Part shown: positions 7,987 through 16,557 of the stretch, piece after piece | How positions within the stretch are numbered: position 1 is the stretch's first letter | Layout: each line of letters starts with the position of its first letter | DNA from: Mesobacillus jeotgali | GTDB lineage: Bacteria; Bacillota; Bacilli; Bacillales; Cytobacillaceae | Direction: 5' to 3' | NCBI RefSeq assembly: GCF_002874535.1 | Contig: NZ_CP025025.1 | Span: 1,659,526-1,723,525, forward strand | DNA: 64,000 nucleotides | Made by a program: the position numbers and the translations under genes | Notes under the pieces: generated by a model | Databases searched by the model: none | Told to the model about the DNA's origin: nothing | Seen by the model: the letters and a program-made list of their open reading frames with translations, nothing else

Positions 7987-8760
7987 GTGTTTGAAACCGT
8001 TTTATATGAAGTGCGGAATCAGGTAGCCTACATTACCCTGAACCGTCCTGATAAATTGAATGCCTTCACCGAACAGTTGAATAAGGAAATCCAGAGCGCA
8101 ATCAAGTCCGCTTCCCGCGATAAAGAGGTAAGGGCACTGGTCATCACGGGTGCAGGCCGGGCATTTTGTTCAGGTGAGGATTTGGCAGGGGTCTCAGATG
8201 ATATGGACCACGGCGAGGTGCTTCGCAAACGCTATAATCCAATGCTGCTGGAACTTGATCGTTGCGAAAAGCCGGTGATTGCCGCTGTGAATGGAGTGGC
8301 GGCCGGAGCTGGAATGAGCCTTGCGCTTGCCTGTGACTTCCGGGTTGCCTCTGAAAAAGCGAGTTTTGTAGAAGCATTTATCCATGTCGGTCTCGTGCCT
8401 GATGCCGGTAATCTGTATTATCTTCCGCGGCTCATCGGCCATGCGAAAGCGATGGAGCTTGCTGTATTTGGGGAGAAAATACCGGCAGATAAGGCAAAGG
8501 ATCTTGGGCTTGTAACGGAAGTATACTCATTGGATAACTGGAATGAAAGTGTTGCCGCTTTTGCCGAAAGGCTGGCAAATATGCCGACAAAGGCAATCGG
8601 CCTGATCAAAAGAAACCTGAAAGCAAGCTGGCACTCTAACCTCGAGGACTATCTGGAGAGGGATGCTCAGAGCCAGCGAATTGCCGGACAGACTGCCGAC
8701 CATAAGGAAGGCGTCCAGGCGTTCATGGAAAAAAGAAAACCGGTTTTCAAGGGTGAATAA
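7987..8760 (+). CDS. paaG: 2-(1,2-epoxyphenyl)acetyl-CoA isomerase (PaaG-like)
   Basis: A 257-residue crotonase-fold protein. It differs from the hydratases around it: the usual PGAGGTQ is replaced by GLVPDAGNLYYLPRL, where the Asp corresponds to the catalytic Asp of PaaG-type isomerases, and the usual first Glu is missing (EAFIHVG). PaaG isomerises the ring epoxide to oxepin-CoA and later shifts a double bond. The start is a GTG at 7987 after AAGGGGGG (7970-7977). It is cotranscribed between paaF and the aldehyde dehydrogenase. Confidence 0.9.
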   Translation: MFETVLYEVRNQVAYITLNRPDKLNAFTEQLNKEIQSAIKSASRDKEVRALVITGAGRAFCSGEDLAGVSDDMDHGEVLRKRYNPMLLELDRCEKPVIAAVNGVAAGAGMSLALACDFRVASEKASFVEAFIHVGLVPDAGNLYYLPRLIGHAKAMELAVFGEKIPADKAKDLGLVTEVYSLDNWNESVAAFAERLANMPTKAIGLIKRNLKASWHSNLEDYLERDAQSQRIAGQTADHKEGVQAFMEKRKPVFKGE

Positions 8761-8789
8761 ATAGAATTTACTAAAAGGAGATGTTACGC

Positions 8790-10307
8790 GTGACAACAGT
8801 AAAAGAACAAAAATTCGAAGCAATGGCGGTAAAACGCGAGACATATCAATTGATCATCAATGGAGTTCGTCAGGACAGCACGAATGGTGAAACTTATAAA
8901 GTCTTCAATCCAGCGACAGGCGAGGAAGTTGCAACTGTGGCTAAGGCTTCAAAAGAAGACGCAGAGCTTGCGGTTCAGGCTGCAAGAAATGCCTTCGACT
9001 TCGGAAAGTGGCGCCATTTCCCGGTGAACAAGCGCTCACGCACATTGAATAAAATCGCTTCAATCATGCGCTCCCGTTTCAATGAGCTGGTAGAATTGGA
9101 GATTCTTGATACAGGTAAATCCCTTGCTGCAGCACAGGGGCAGGTAATGCAGGCAATCGAGGACTTCGAATTTTACGCAGGAGCGATCGTCAGCCACCGC
9201 GGTGCTGTGAACAGCATGCCTGGTGCATTCCAGAATATCACGGAAAAAGAGCCTGTCGGTGTTTGTGCGCAGATCATTCCTTGGAACTATCCGATGATGA
9301 TGGCAGCATGGAAGATCGCACCGGCGATCGCAGTCGGCTGCTCCGTTGTAGTAAAACCAGCTTCTTTGACACCTTTAACTGCTATTGTACTTGGAGAGAT
9401 TTGTATAGAAGCAGGCGTACCAGAAGGAGTTGTTAATGTCATTCCTGGATCTGGTTCTGTTGTCGGCAACTATCTTGTTGAACATGAAAAAGTAGACAAA
9501 GTTGCTTTCACAGGTTCAACACCAATCGGCAAGGATATCATGGCCAGAGCTTCCCAGACTCTAAAGCGTGTGACACTTGAACTTGGCGGAAAGTCACCGA
9601 GTATCGTCTTTGAAGATGCGGATGTTGATGCTGCAGTAGCGGGCTCTCTGTTCGGAATCTTCTACAATACAGGTCAATCATGTGAAGCCCGTTCAAGATT
9701 GTATGTCCATGAGGATGTATATGATGAGTTCATGGAGAAGTTCGTGGCAAAAACAAAGCAGCTGAAGCTTGGCAACCCATTTGATAAAGAAACTCATGTC
9801 GGTGCAGTCATCAGCCAGGACCAAATGGATGTAATCGACGGTTATGTAAAATCCGCTGTTGAAGATGGAGCACAAGTTTTAACAGGCGGTAAGGCTGCTA
9901 ATCTTGAAGGCTATGAAAATGGCTACTGGTATGAGCCGACCATCATCGCTGAAACAGACCACGGCATGAAGGCTGTAAAAGAAGAAATCTTCGGACCGGT
10001 TGTTGTGGTCATGAAGTTCAAGGATGAAAAAGAAGCTGTCAAACTTGCGAATGACAGCGAATATGGACTGGGATCTGCCATCTGGACGAAGGACTACGGT
10101 CGTGCTACCAGAGTTTCTAAACTGATCCAGGCAGGAATTGTCATGATTAACTGCCCATTCTCAGCATTCCCTGGCACACCATTCGGGGGTTACAAGCAAT
10201 CCGGTTTTGGACGTGAACTCTGCATCGAAACACTAGATTTATATACAGAAACTAAGAGTATCGTCTCTTATTACGGCAGCCGCCCGCTTAACCCGTTTAA
10301 CGTATAA
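8790..10307 (+). CDS. NAD(P)-dependent aldehyde dehydrogenase of the paa cluster
   Basis: A 505-residue ALDH-superfamily enzyme. The catalytic Cys is residue 298 in NTGQSCEARS, the general-base Glu is residue 264 in LELGGKSP, and the cofactor segments are IIPWNYPMMM and FTGSTPIGK. An ATG lies at 8781 but directly abuts AAAAGGAG (8773-8780); the GTG at 8790 has proper spacing and is chosen. It resembles betaine/phenylacetaldehyde-type ALDHs rather than the PaaZ fusion. Likely roles are oxidation of the ring-cleavage semialdehyde, as stand-alone ALDHs do in organisms without PaaZ, or of phenylacetaldehyde. No partner oxepin-CoA hydrolase of MaoC type is visible nearby. Confidence 0.88.
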   Translation: MTTVKEQKFEAMAVKRETYQLIINGVRQDSTNGETYKVFNPATGEEVATVAKASKEDAELAVQAARNAFDFGKWRHFPVNKRSRTLNKIASIMRSRFNELVELEILDTGKSLAAAQGQVMQAIEDFEFYAGAIVSHRGAVNSMPGAFQNITEKEPVGVCAQIIPWNYPMMMAAWKIAPAIAVGCSVVVKPASLTPLTAIVLGEICIEAGVPEGVVNVIPGSGSVVGNYLVEHEKVDKVAFTGSTPIGKDIMARASQTLKRVTLELGGKSPSIVFEDADVDAAVAGSLFGIFYNTGQSCEARSRLYVHEDVYDEFMEKFVAKTKQLKLGNPFDKETHVGAVISQDQMDVIDGYVKSAVEDGAQVLTGGKAANLEGYENGYWYEPTIIAETDHGMKAVKEEIFGPVVVVMKFKDEKEAVKLANDSEYGLGSAIWTKDYGRATRVSKLIQAGIVMINCPFSAFPGTPFGGYKQSGFGRELCIETLDLYTETKSIVSYYGSRPLNPFNV

Positions 10308-10312
10308 AAAAG

Positions 10313-10354
10313 AGGCGAGCACTCCTGGATTCGAGTGCTCGCCTTTCAGTTTTT
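10313..10354 (+). terminator. Strong terminator inside the paa cluster
   Basis: A 12-bp perfect stem (AGGCGAGCACTC at 10313-10324 with GAGTGCTCGCCT at 10333-10344) is followed by TTCAGTTTTT. It lies 6 bp after the aldehyde dehydrogenase stop and only about 20 bp before the next paa gene, so either a promoter overlaps it or partial readthrough sets lower expression of the downstream beta-oxidation genes. Confidence 0.85.
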
Positions 10355-10372
10355 AAAAGGAGGACTATATAA

Positions 10373-11236
10373 ATGAAGAAACTCGTTGTAATTGGTTCAG
10401 GCGTCATGGGCAGAGGAATTGCCTACGTCAGCTGCCTGGGCGGTTTTGATACTGTCCTGATTGATGTTGATGAAAAACAACTCCGCAACGCCGAACAGGA
10501 AATCAACAACATTTTTGAAAAAGGGATCGCAAGGGGCAAAATCATGCAAGAAGACGCAGAATTGTCGAAAGCGAGACTCGATTACTCGAATTTCCTCGCT
10601 GATAATGTCAAGGACGCTGACCTCGTTATCGAAGCGGTTCCGGAAAAAATAGATATCAAGAAAACGATTTTTGAAGTGATTGACCAGCACGCACCAGAAC
10701 ATTGCCTGTTTGCGTCCAATACTTCAACAATGAGCCCTACTGAAATCGCCTCTTTTACAAAGCGTCCTGAGAAGGTAATCGCCATGCATTTCTTCAACCC
10801 TGTCCATAAAATGCCGCTTGTTGAAATCATTCGTGGACTGGAAACGAGCGATGAAACAGCTGAAGCGGTCCAGCAGGCAGCCATCCAGATGGGCAAGGAA
10901 ACGGTTACCGTAAACGAATTCCCTGGTTTTGTCACAAGCAGGATTAGCGCGCTTGTCGGAAACGAAGCATTTTACATGCTGCAGGAAGGCGTAGGAACAG
11001 CAGAAGAAATCGATAAGGCAATCAAGCTTGGCTTGAATTATCCAATGGGACCATTCGAGTTGGGTGATCTTGTTGGACTGGATACCCGTTTGAATAATCT
11101 GAAGTACCTGCATGAGAAGCTTGGGGAAAAATACCGCCCTGCACCATTGCTTGAACAATATGTAAAAGCAGGCCGCCTCGGCAGGAAGACCGGGCGTGGT
11201 GTGTACGATTATAGAGAGTCGGTTACCACTAAATAA
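10373..11236 (+). CDS. paaH: 3-hydroxyacyl-CoA dehydrogenase (PaaH-like)
   Basis: A 287-residue NAD-dependent enzyme of the 3HCDH family. An N-terminal Rossmann fold begins VVIGSGVMGRGIAYV, followed by DLVIEAVPE, the Ser-containing ASNTSTMSPTEIA, the catalytic His in HFFNPVHKMPLVEI, and a C-terminal helical domain with NYPMGPFELGDLVGLD. In the paa route it oxidises 3-hydroxyadipyl-CoA. AAAAGGAGG precedes the ATG with good spacing. It is the first gene after the internal terminator and is followed by the thiolase 12 bp downstream. It is close in sequence type to 3-hydroxybutyryl-CoA dehydrogenases, so context rather than sequence gives the paa assignment. Confidence 0.9.
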   Translation: MKKLVVIGSGVMGRGIAYVSCLGGFDTVLIDVDEKQLRNAEQEINNIFEKGIARGKIMQEDAELSKARLDYSNFLADNVKDADLVIEAVPEKIDIKKTIFEVIDQHAPEHCLFASNTSTMSPTEIASFTKRPEKVIAMHFFNPVHKMPLVEIIRGLETSDETAEAVQQAAIQMGKETVTVNEFPGFVTSRISALVGNEAFYMLQEGVGTAEEIDKAIKLGLNYPMGPFELGDLVGLDTRLNNLKYLHEKLGEKYRPAPLLEQYVKAGRLGRKTGRGVYDYRESVTTK

Positions 11237-11248
11237 AGGAGGATGACA

Positions 11249-12457
11249 ATGAAAGAAGTTGTAATTGTCGATGCAGTCAGGACGCCGATTGGTAGATACA
11301 ATGGCAGCCTCCGCCATATCCGCCCGGATGATCTAGGTGCGGTTGTCATCAAGGCATTGGTCGAGCGCAATCCAGACGTGCCTGCAGCTGAAATTGAAGA
11401 AGTAGTTTTGGGTAATGCGAATCAGGCAGGCGAAGATAATCGAAACGTCGCAAGGATGTCAGGCCTTTTGGCTGGGCTGCCGGTCGAGGTTGCCGGTACA
11501 ACAATCAACCGTTTATGCGGTTCCGGCCTGGATGCAGTCAATTATGCGGCGAGGGCGATTATGGCTGGAGAAGGCGACATCTTCATCGCGGGAGGAACAG
11601 AAAGTATGACAAGGGCGCCCTTCGTGATGGCAAAGCCTAACGCTGAATTCCCGCGCGGAAATATGGAAATGTTCGATACAACCATTGGCTGGCGTTTTGT
11701 GAACAGCAAGCTGAAGGAAATGTATGGTACGGACAGTATGCCTGAAACTGCAGAGAACGTAGCTAAAAAGTATGGCATCTCCAGGGAAGCCCAGGACGAA
11801 TTCGCTGCAGAAAGCCAGCTTCGCGCTCAAAAAGCGGTCGAGGCCGGGCGCTTTGAAAATGAAATCGTTCCAGTCGTTTATGAAGATAAGAAGGGTAATA
11901 AGACAGTGATTGATACTGACGAACATCCACGGCCAGGTACTACAGTCGAAAAGCTGGCAAAACTCAAGCCCATATTTAAGGATGGCACCGTTACTGCGGG
12001 TAATGCATCAGGTGTGAATGATGGTGCATCGGCATTGTTATTGATGAGCCATGAAAAAGCGGAGGAGCTTGGCTTGAAGCCGCTGGCGAAATATATTGTG
12101 TCTGCAACAGCGGGACTGGAACCGTCCATCATGGGTATGGGACCTGTATATGCAGTTCAAAAAGCTCTGAAGCGTTCTAACCTATCTGTTGATGATATGG
12201 ATTTGATTGAATTGAACGAGGCATTCGCAGCCCAATCACTAGGTTGCATCCAAGAGCTCGGGCTGGATCAGGCAAAAGTGAATGTCAATGGCGGAGCTAT
12301 CGCATTTGGACACCCGCTAGGGGCTAGCGGTGCGAGGATTTTAACAACCCTTTTGTATGAAATGAAAAAGCGGGATTCCAAGTATGGACTTGCGACTATG
12401 TGTGTAGGTGTCGGCCAGGGAATCGCCACGATTATCGAAAATATAGGAGAGAGATAG
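11249..12457 (+). CDS. paaJ: Thiolase, probable 3-oxoadipyl-CoA thiolase (PaaJ-like)
   Basis: A 402-residue thiolase. The nucleophilic Cys is residue 90 in [11 protein letters not shown]; the other active-site blocks are [19 protein letters not shown] (His) and the C-terminal [10 protein letters not shown] (second Cys). An ATG at 11243 is in frame but touches AAAGGAGG (11235-11242), so the ATG at 11249 is chosen. In the paa pathway it cleaves 3-oxoadipyl-CoA to succinyl-CoA and acetyl-CoA. The stop codon directly abuts the start of the next crotonase gene, indicating one transcript. Confidence 0.9.
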   Translation: MKEVVIVDAVRTPIGRYNGSLRHIRPDDLGAVVIKALVERNPDVPAAEIEEVVLGNANQAGEDNRNVARMSGLLAGLPVEVAGTTINRLCGSGLDAVNYAARAIMAGEGDIFIAGGTESMTRAPFVMAKPNAEFPRGNMEMFDTTIGWRFVNSKLKEMYGTDSMPETAENVAKKYGISREAQDEFAAESQLRAQKAVEAGRFENEIVPVVYEDKKGNKTVIDTDEHPRPGTTVEKLAKLKPIFKDGTVTAGNASGVNDGASALLLMSHEKAEELGLKPLAKYIVSATAGLEPSIMGMGPVYAVQKALKRSNLSVDDMDLIELNEAFAAQSLGCIQELGLDQAKVNVNGGAIAFGHPLGASGARILTTLLYEMKKRDSKYGLATMCVGVGQGIATIIENIGER

Positions 12458-13234
12458 ATGAACAACATCAAATTCCAGAAAGAGCAGCATATCGCATATG
12501 TGACGATTGACCGTCCGGAGTCGCTGAACTGCTTCAATTATGAAACACTTCAGGAACTGGGCGATTTAGTAGACAAGCTGCATACAGATTCAGACGTCAG
12601 GGTGGTCATTTTTACCGGAGCAGGGGAGAAAGCCTTCAGTGCAGGTGCGGACTTAAAAGAAAGAAAGCATCTTACTGAGGAAGAAGTGCGCCGTAATGTA
12701 AAAAAGATTCGTGATGTTTTCAGCGCGATTGCGGAACTGCCGCAGCCGACGATTGCTTCCGTTAACGGATTTGCCTTTGGCGGCGGGTTTGAACTGATGC
12801 TTGCGTGTGACTTTAAGATTGCAGCAGACAGTGCCTTGATGGGCATGACAGAGGTGAGCTGGGGCATCATTCCGGGAGCAGGCGGAACACAGCGTCTATC
12901 CAGGCTCGTTGGTGAGATGAAGGCGAAGGAATTGATTTTTACAGCAAGGAAGGTTTCTGCCGAGAAGGCTTTTGAGCTTGGTATTCTAACAGCTGTTAAG
13001 CCTAAAGAGGATGTCATGACTGCCTGCAAGGAGCTTGCCGAGGAAATCCTTCAGAATGCGCCAATTGCTGTGAGACAGGCTAAGTATGCCATCCAGCATG
13101 GCAGCAGCACTGACCTGCAGACAGGGCTTGCAATCGAATCCAAAGCCTATGAGGTTACTATTCCAACAAAGGATCGCGTGGAAGCACTCAATGCTTTTAG
13201 TGAAAAACGAAAGCCTATATTTACAGCGCAATAA
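12458..13234 (+). CDS. Enoyl-CoA hydratase, second copy in the paa cluster
   Basis: A 258-residue crotonase with both catalytic glutamates (MTEVSWGIIPGAGGTQRL and GEMKAKEL) and the oxyanion segment GEKAFSAGADLKER. It starts immediately after the thiolase stop. It is a bona fide hydratase by motif, unlike the PaaG-like protein. It could be the PaaF hydratase, or could cover a step handled elsewhere by PaaZ's hydratase domain. A terminator follows at 13237. Confidence 0.88.
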   Translation: MNNIKFQKEQHIAYVTIDRPESLNCFNYETLQELGDLVDKLHTDSDVRVVIFTGAGEKAFSAGADLKERKHLTEEEVRRNVKKIRDVFSAIAELPQPTIASVNGFAFGGGFELMLACDFKIAADSALMGMTEVSWGIIPGAGGTQRLSRLVGEMKAKELIFTARKVSAEKAFELGILTAVKPKEDVMTACKELAEEILQNAPIAVRQAKYAIQHGSSTDLQTGLAIESKAYEVTIPTKDRVEALNAFSEKRKPIFTAQ

Positions 13235-13236
13235 AT

Positions 13237-13265
13237 CCATAGGGAGAAATCCCTATGGTTTTTCG
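13237..13265 (+). terminator. Terminator before paaX
   Basis: CCATAGGG (13237-13244) pairs with CCCTATGG (13251-13258) around AGAAAT, followed by TTTTTCGCTTTT. It ends the second paa transcript and separates it from paaX. Confidence 0.85.
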
Positions 13266-13284
13266 CTTTTTAAGCAAAAAGTTT

Positions 13285-13335
13285 TTGCAAAATAATGATA
13301 ATACTGTAAAATATTCTATAACGGTTTTACTACGT
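13285..13335 (+). promoter_or_regulatory. Putative paaX promoter
   Basis: TTGCAA (13285-13290), a 16-bp spacer and TAAAAT (13307-13312) lie upstream of the TTG start. The following TATAACGGTTTTACTACGTA keeps half of the ATATAACGTTATAT palindrome seen at paaK and at the transporter, so a weak autoregulatory site is possible. Confidence 0.5.
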
Positions 13336-13365
13336 ACAACAAAAATTGATGAGGATGACATAAGC

Positions 13366-14241
13366 TTGAATACAAGATCAATGATTTTTACCTTATACGG
13401 TGACTATATCTCCCATTATGGAAGCAAGATTTGGATAGGCAGCCTGATCCGGCTGCTGAATGAATTTGGACACAATGATCAGTCGGTTAGAGCGGCGATT
13501 TCGCGTATGAACAAGCAGGGGTGGGTCCAGGCTGAAAAAATCGGAAATAAGAGCTATTATTCTCTCACGCCACGCGGCCAGAAAAGGATTGATGAGGCAG
13601 GCAAGCGTATTTTTAAATTGAAGCCCGAAGACTGGGACGGAAAGTGGAGAATCCTGATGTATACGATTCCAGAGGAAATCCGCAATGTCCGTGACGAGCT
13701 GCGCAAGGAATTAATCTGGAGCGGATTCGGATCGATGTCGAACAGCTTCTGGATTTCAGCCAATAATCTCGAGAGACAGGTAAGGGATCTGATCGAGAAA
13801 TATGAAATCGAAGAATATGTCGATTTCTTTGTAGCCGAATACAAAGGTCCGTATGAAAATCAGCGTCTTGTTGAGAAAAGCTGGGACCTTGTCGAGATTA
13901 ACGCAAAATATCAGGATTTTATTAGTGAATACAGCCAGAAATACATCATTGATAAAAACAAAATTCAAAAGGGCAGCATGTCTGATGCCGAATGCTTCGT
14001 TGAGCGCACGAAGCTTGTGCATGAATACAGGAAGTTCCTCTTCTTTGATCCAGGCCTTCCTGAAGAACTTCTGCCCGAAAAATGGCTGGGGAATCATGCC
14101 GCCGCATTATTCAGCGAATACTACAAAGAACTCGCAGAACCAGCATCTCGCTTCTTTGAGTCCGTATTTAAAGAAGGAAATGAAATCAAGCATAAAGACG
14201 TCGATTATAACGTCATGGATCACCCGTATATTTTAGAATAG
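13366..14241 (+). CDS. paaX: PaaX-family transcriptional repressor
   Basis: A 291-residue PaaX-type regulator. The start is a TTG at 13366, reading MNTRSMIFTLYGDYISHYG, the usual N-terminus of the family, with GAGGATG about 9 bp upstream; the frame stays open further upstream but lacks a site there. The N-terminal winged helix (SVRAAISRMNKQGWVQAEK) is followed by the PaaX central domain (WDGKWRILMYTIPEE) and a C-terminal helical domain with KLVHEYRKFLFFDPGLPEELLP. PaaX represses paa genes and is released by phenylacetyl-CoA in characterised bacteria. It has its own promoter and terminator, so it is transcribed alone. Confidence 0.95.
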   Translation: MNTRSMIFTLYGDYISHYGSKIWIGSLIRLLNEFGHNDQSVRAAISRMNKQGWVQAEKIGNKSYYSLTPRGQKRIDEAGKRIFKLKPEDWDGKWRILMYTIPEEIRNVRDELRKELIWSGFGSMSNSFWISANNLERQVRDLIEKYEIEEYVDFFVAEYKGPYENQRLVEKSWDLVEINAKYQDFISEYSQKYIIDKNKIQKGSMSDAECFVERTKLVHEYRKFLFFDPGLPEELLPEKWLGNHAAALFSEYYKELAEPASRFFESVFKEGNEIKHKDVDYNVMDHPYILE

Positions 14242-14246
14242 AACCG

Positions 14247-14280
14247 AGCCATCCTTGCACCGCCTTGGGTGGCTTTCTTT
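14247..14280 (+). terminator. Terminator after paaX
   Basis: AGCCATCC (14247-14254) pairs with GGGTGGCT (14267-14274, one G-U), then TTCTTT. Six bases after the paaX stop. Confidence 0.7.
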
Positions 14281-14327
14281 CATCATTGTCAAAATGGTTA
14301 AGCTATCCAATTCGCTTTTCAGGTTCG

Positions 14328-14665
14328 CACAGGTTTGCAGTGAAAAGGAGAAAAGCTGTCTGAAGTGGCGCAAAGTTTGGACAGGTTTGAAGGAAGAAGA
14401 GGAAAAGCTGTCAGAAGTAGCGCCAAGTTCGGACCGGTTTGGAGGAGGAAGAGGAAAAGCTGTCAGAAGTAGAGGCAGGTTCGGACAGGTTTGGAGGAGG
14501 AAGAGGAAAAGCTGTCAGAAGTAGAGCCAAGTTCGGACCGGTTTGTAGTGGATAGAGGAAACGCTGTCGGAAGTAGAGCCAAGTTCTGACAGGTTTGAAG
14601 GAAAAAGAGGAAAAGCTGTCAGAAGTAGTCCCAGGTTTGAAGGAAAAAGGGGAAAAGCTGTCAAA
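14328..14665. repeat. 52-bp degenerate direct-repeat array (B), about 7 copies
   Basis: The anchor AAAAGCTGTC (once AAACGCTGTC) occurs at 14351, 14403, 14455, 14507, 14559, 14611 and 14653. Five steps are exactly 52 bp and the last is 42, a loss of 10 bp. Between anchors lie GAAGTAG, a variable CCAAG/GGCAGG stretch and TTCGGAC(A/C)GGTTT, so each unit also holds a TGTC...GGACA inverted pair. It fills the gap between the paaX terminator and the peptidase gene. No spacer logic as in CRISPR and no gene. The unit layout resembles array D near 41.3 kb. Confidence 0.9.
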
Positions 14666-14733
14666 AGCCAGCCACCATTGTTAGGCAGGGTAAGATTGCT
14701 TTTTTCTAAGTAAGGTTTCTAAGGAGGATTAAC

Positions 14734-15771
14734 ATGAAGATACGTGATAGAGGGGTCGTGGTTGGCAGGATGTCCCCCTGGAGCAATAACTGTATAACCG
14801 ATGTGCCTGGTGTAAAAGTCGGACATGTAACACTGGATTTTCCATTGGATGACAAAGGCGAGGAGTATGCATGTACTGGTGTGACGGCTATCCTGCCGCA
14901 TGGCGGGAATTTATTCAAAGAGAAGGTGACTGCCGCCAGCTACGTTCTTAATGGATTTGGGAAAACGACTGGCCTCGTCCAAGTGAATGAACTTGGAACG
15001 ATCGAGGCTCCAATTATGCTGACAAATACATTTGCTGTACCCGCTGTCACTCAGGGAACGCTGGAGTATATGCTTGCTGAAAATGAAGAAATTGGTGAGA
15101 CGACTGGTACCATTAATATTGTCGTCGGTGAATGCAATGACAGCCATTTAAACTCAATTCGCCATTTTCCAGTCAAACCTGAACACGCAAAACAAGCGAT
15201 TAAAAAAGCTTCCACCCTACCAGCAGAAGAAGGTGCTATCGGAGCGGGAAAAGGTATGGTTTGCTTCGGTCATAAAGGCGGTATTGGAACAGCATCACGT
15301 GTTGTAAAAAGTGCCGATACTTATACCGTTGGTTGTCTGGTGCTCAGCAATTTCGGCAAAAAAGAAGAATTAATGGCAGGAAAATATGGGATTGAATCAA
15401 TAAAGACAGGATTATCCGAGACAGCAGACGGCTCGATCATCATTATCCTTGCTACAGATGCTCCCTTAAGTGACCGCCAGCTGTTGCGATTGGTAAAGAG
15501 ATGTGGGATCGGCCTGGGCCGGACCGGCAGTCATTTCAGTCATGGAAGCGGCGATATTGTGATTGCATTTTCAACTGCAAATCAAACAAGCCATTATACG
15601 AACGAATTTATTCTATCAAGCAGACAGGTTAGGGATGACCATCCGTTGATGAACGAGCTATTCACGGCTGCAGCAGAAGCAACAGAAGAGGCAATCCTGA
15701 ACTCATTATCACAGGCTGAAACGACCAAAGGAAGAAAAGGCAGAAGGGTTGAGGCGTATCCTTTTTTGTAG
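14734..15771 (+). CDS. P1/S58 family aminopeptidase (DmpA/BapA-like)
   Basis: A 345-residue P1-family N-terminal nucleophile protein. Family features are ITDVPGVKVGHVTL at the N-terminus, VNELGTIEAPIMLTNT, VVGECNDSHLN, and the auto-processing region with IGTASRVV and CLVLSNFG, around which characterised members cleave themselves to expose the nucleophile. They act on D- or beta-amino-acid N-terminal residues. TAAGGAGG (14718-14725) precedes the ATG. It follows the 52-bp array and is followed 62 bp later by a nitroreductase gene. No clear link to aromatic catabolism. Confidence 0.88.
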   Translation: MKIRDRGVVVGRMSPWSNNCITDVPGVKVGHVTLDFPLDDKGEEYACTGVTAILPHGGNLFKEKVTAASYVLNGFGKTTGLVQVNELGTIEAPIMLTNTFAVPAVTQGTLEYMLAENEEIGETTGTINIVVGECNDSHLNSIRHFPVKPEHAKQAIKKASTLPAEEGAIGAGKGMVCFGHKGGIGTASRVVKSADTYTVGCLVLSNFGKKEELMAGKYGIESIKTGLSETADGSIIIILATDAPLSDRQLLRLVKRCGIGLGRTGSHFSHGSGDIVIAFSTANQTSHYTNEFILSSRQVRDDHPLMNELFTAAAEATEEAILNSLSQAETTKGRKGRRVEAYPFL

Positions 15772-15833
15772 GCAATTTTGAAAGAAATATGATAAGTTTA
15801 AAAAAACAAAACTTGGAAGGAGAGATAATACAT

Positions 15834-16508
15834 ATGAGTGACAAAGAAACTAAGAAGCAGGAGATTCTGGACGCTTTCCATTTTAGGCATGCTACAAAGG
15901 AATTTGATCCAAGCAAAAAGATTCCAGAGGAAGACTTCCGTTTTATCCTGGAGACCGGCCAGTTATCACCAAGTTCTTTTGGTTTTGAACCTTGGCGCTT
16001 TCTTGTTGTCCAGAGTGAAGAGCTTCGCGAAAAAGTTAAGAATACCGCGTGGGGAGCGTTTGGCAAGCTTCCGGAAGCAAGCCATTTTGTGATTATCCTT
16101 GCAAGGACAAAAGTCGATACAAAATATGACTCTGAATATTTGCAGGATCATTTTAGAAATAAGAAGAAAATGCCTGAGGAATTCATGGCGAATTACCTCA
16201 AGCGCATCGAGGAATTCCAGAAGTCTGACTTTAAATTGCTAGACGGAGACCGTCCGCTATTTGATTGGGCATGCAAGCAGACTTATATCGTTTTGGCCAA
16301 TATGATGACGGCTGCAGCACAAATTGGCATTGATTCATGTCCGATTGAAGGCTTTAATTTTGAAAAGATGAATAAACTTCTGGCAGATGAGGGATTGCTG
16401 GAGGATGGCCATTTCGGCATATCTGTTATGTGCGCGTTCGGCTATCGTATTAAAGAACCAAATCCAAAGACAAGAAGACCATTGGATGACATAGTCAAAT
16501 GGGTATAA
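15834..16508 (+). CDS. NAD(P)H-dependent nitroreductase-family flavoprotein
   Basis: A 224-residue nitroreductase of the NfsB/DrgA/YfkO type. The FMN-binding N-terminus (FRHATKEFDPSKKIPEEDF, then SPSSFGFEPWRFLVV) and the C-terminal GYRIKEPNPKTRRPLDDIVKWV fit the family, which reduces nitroaromatics or quinones using FMN. The frame is open back to 15789, but AAGGAGAG (15818-15825) points to the ATG at 15834. A hairpin shared with the convergent PaaY-like gene follows. Confidence 0.88.
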   Translation: MSDKETKKQEILDAFHFRHATKEFDPSKKIPEEDFRFILETGQLSPSSFGFEPWRFLVVQSEELREKVKNTAWGAFGKLPEASHFVIILARTKVDTKYDSEYLQDHFRNKKKMPEEFMANYLKRIEEFQKSDFKLLDGDRPLFDWACKQTYIVLANMMTAAAQIGIDSCPIEGFNFEKMNKLLADEGLLEDGHFGISVMCAFGYRIKEPNPKTRRPLDDIVKWV

Positions 16509-16520
16509 AAATGTAGACTC

Positions 16521-16552
16521 TAATAAAAGAGCCTGGCGCCTGCCAGGCTCTC
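16521..16552 (-). terminator. Terminator between convergent genes (best on the minus strand)
   Basis: GAGCCTGGC (16529-16537) pairs perfectly with GCCAGGCTC (16542-16550). Read on the minus strand the stem is followed by TCTTTTATT; on the plus strand by a weaker TCGCATTTTA. It probably serves both genes. Confidence 0.75.
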
Positions 16553-16557
16553 GCATT

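Noticed and set aside
14255-14524. Open frame within the 52-bp array
   Set aside because: Low-complexity product of repeats, no ribosome site, no family resemblance.
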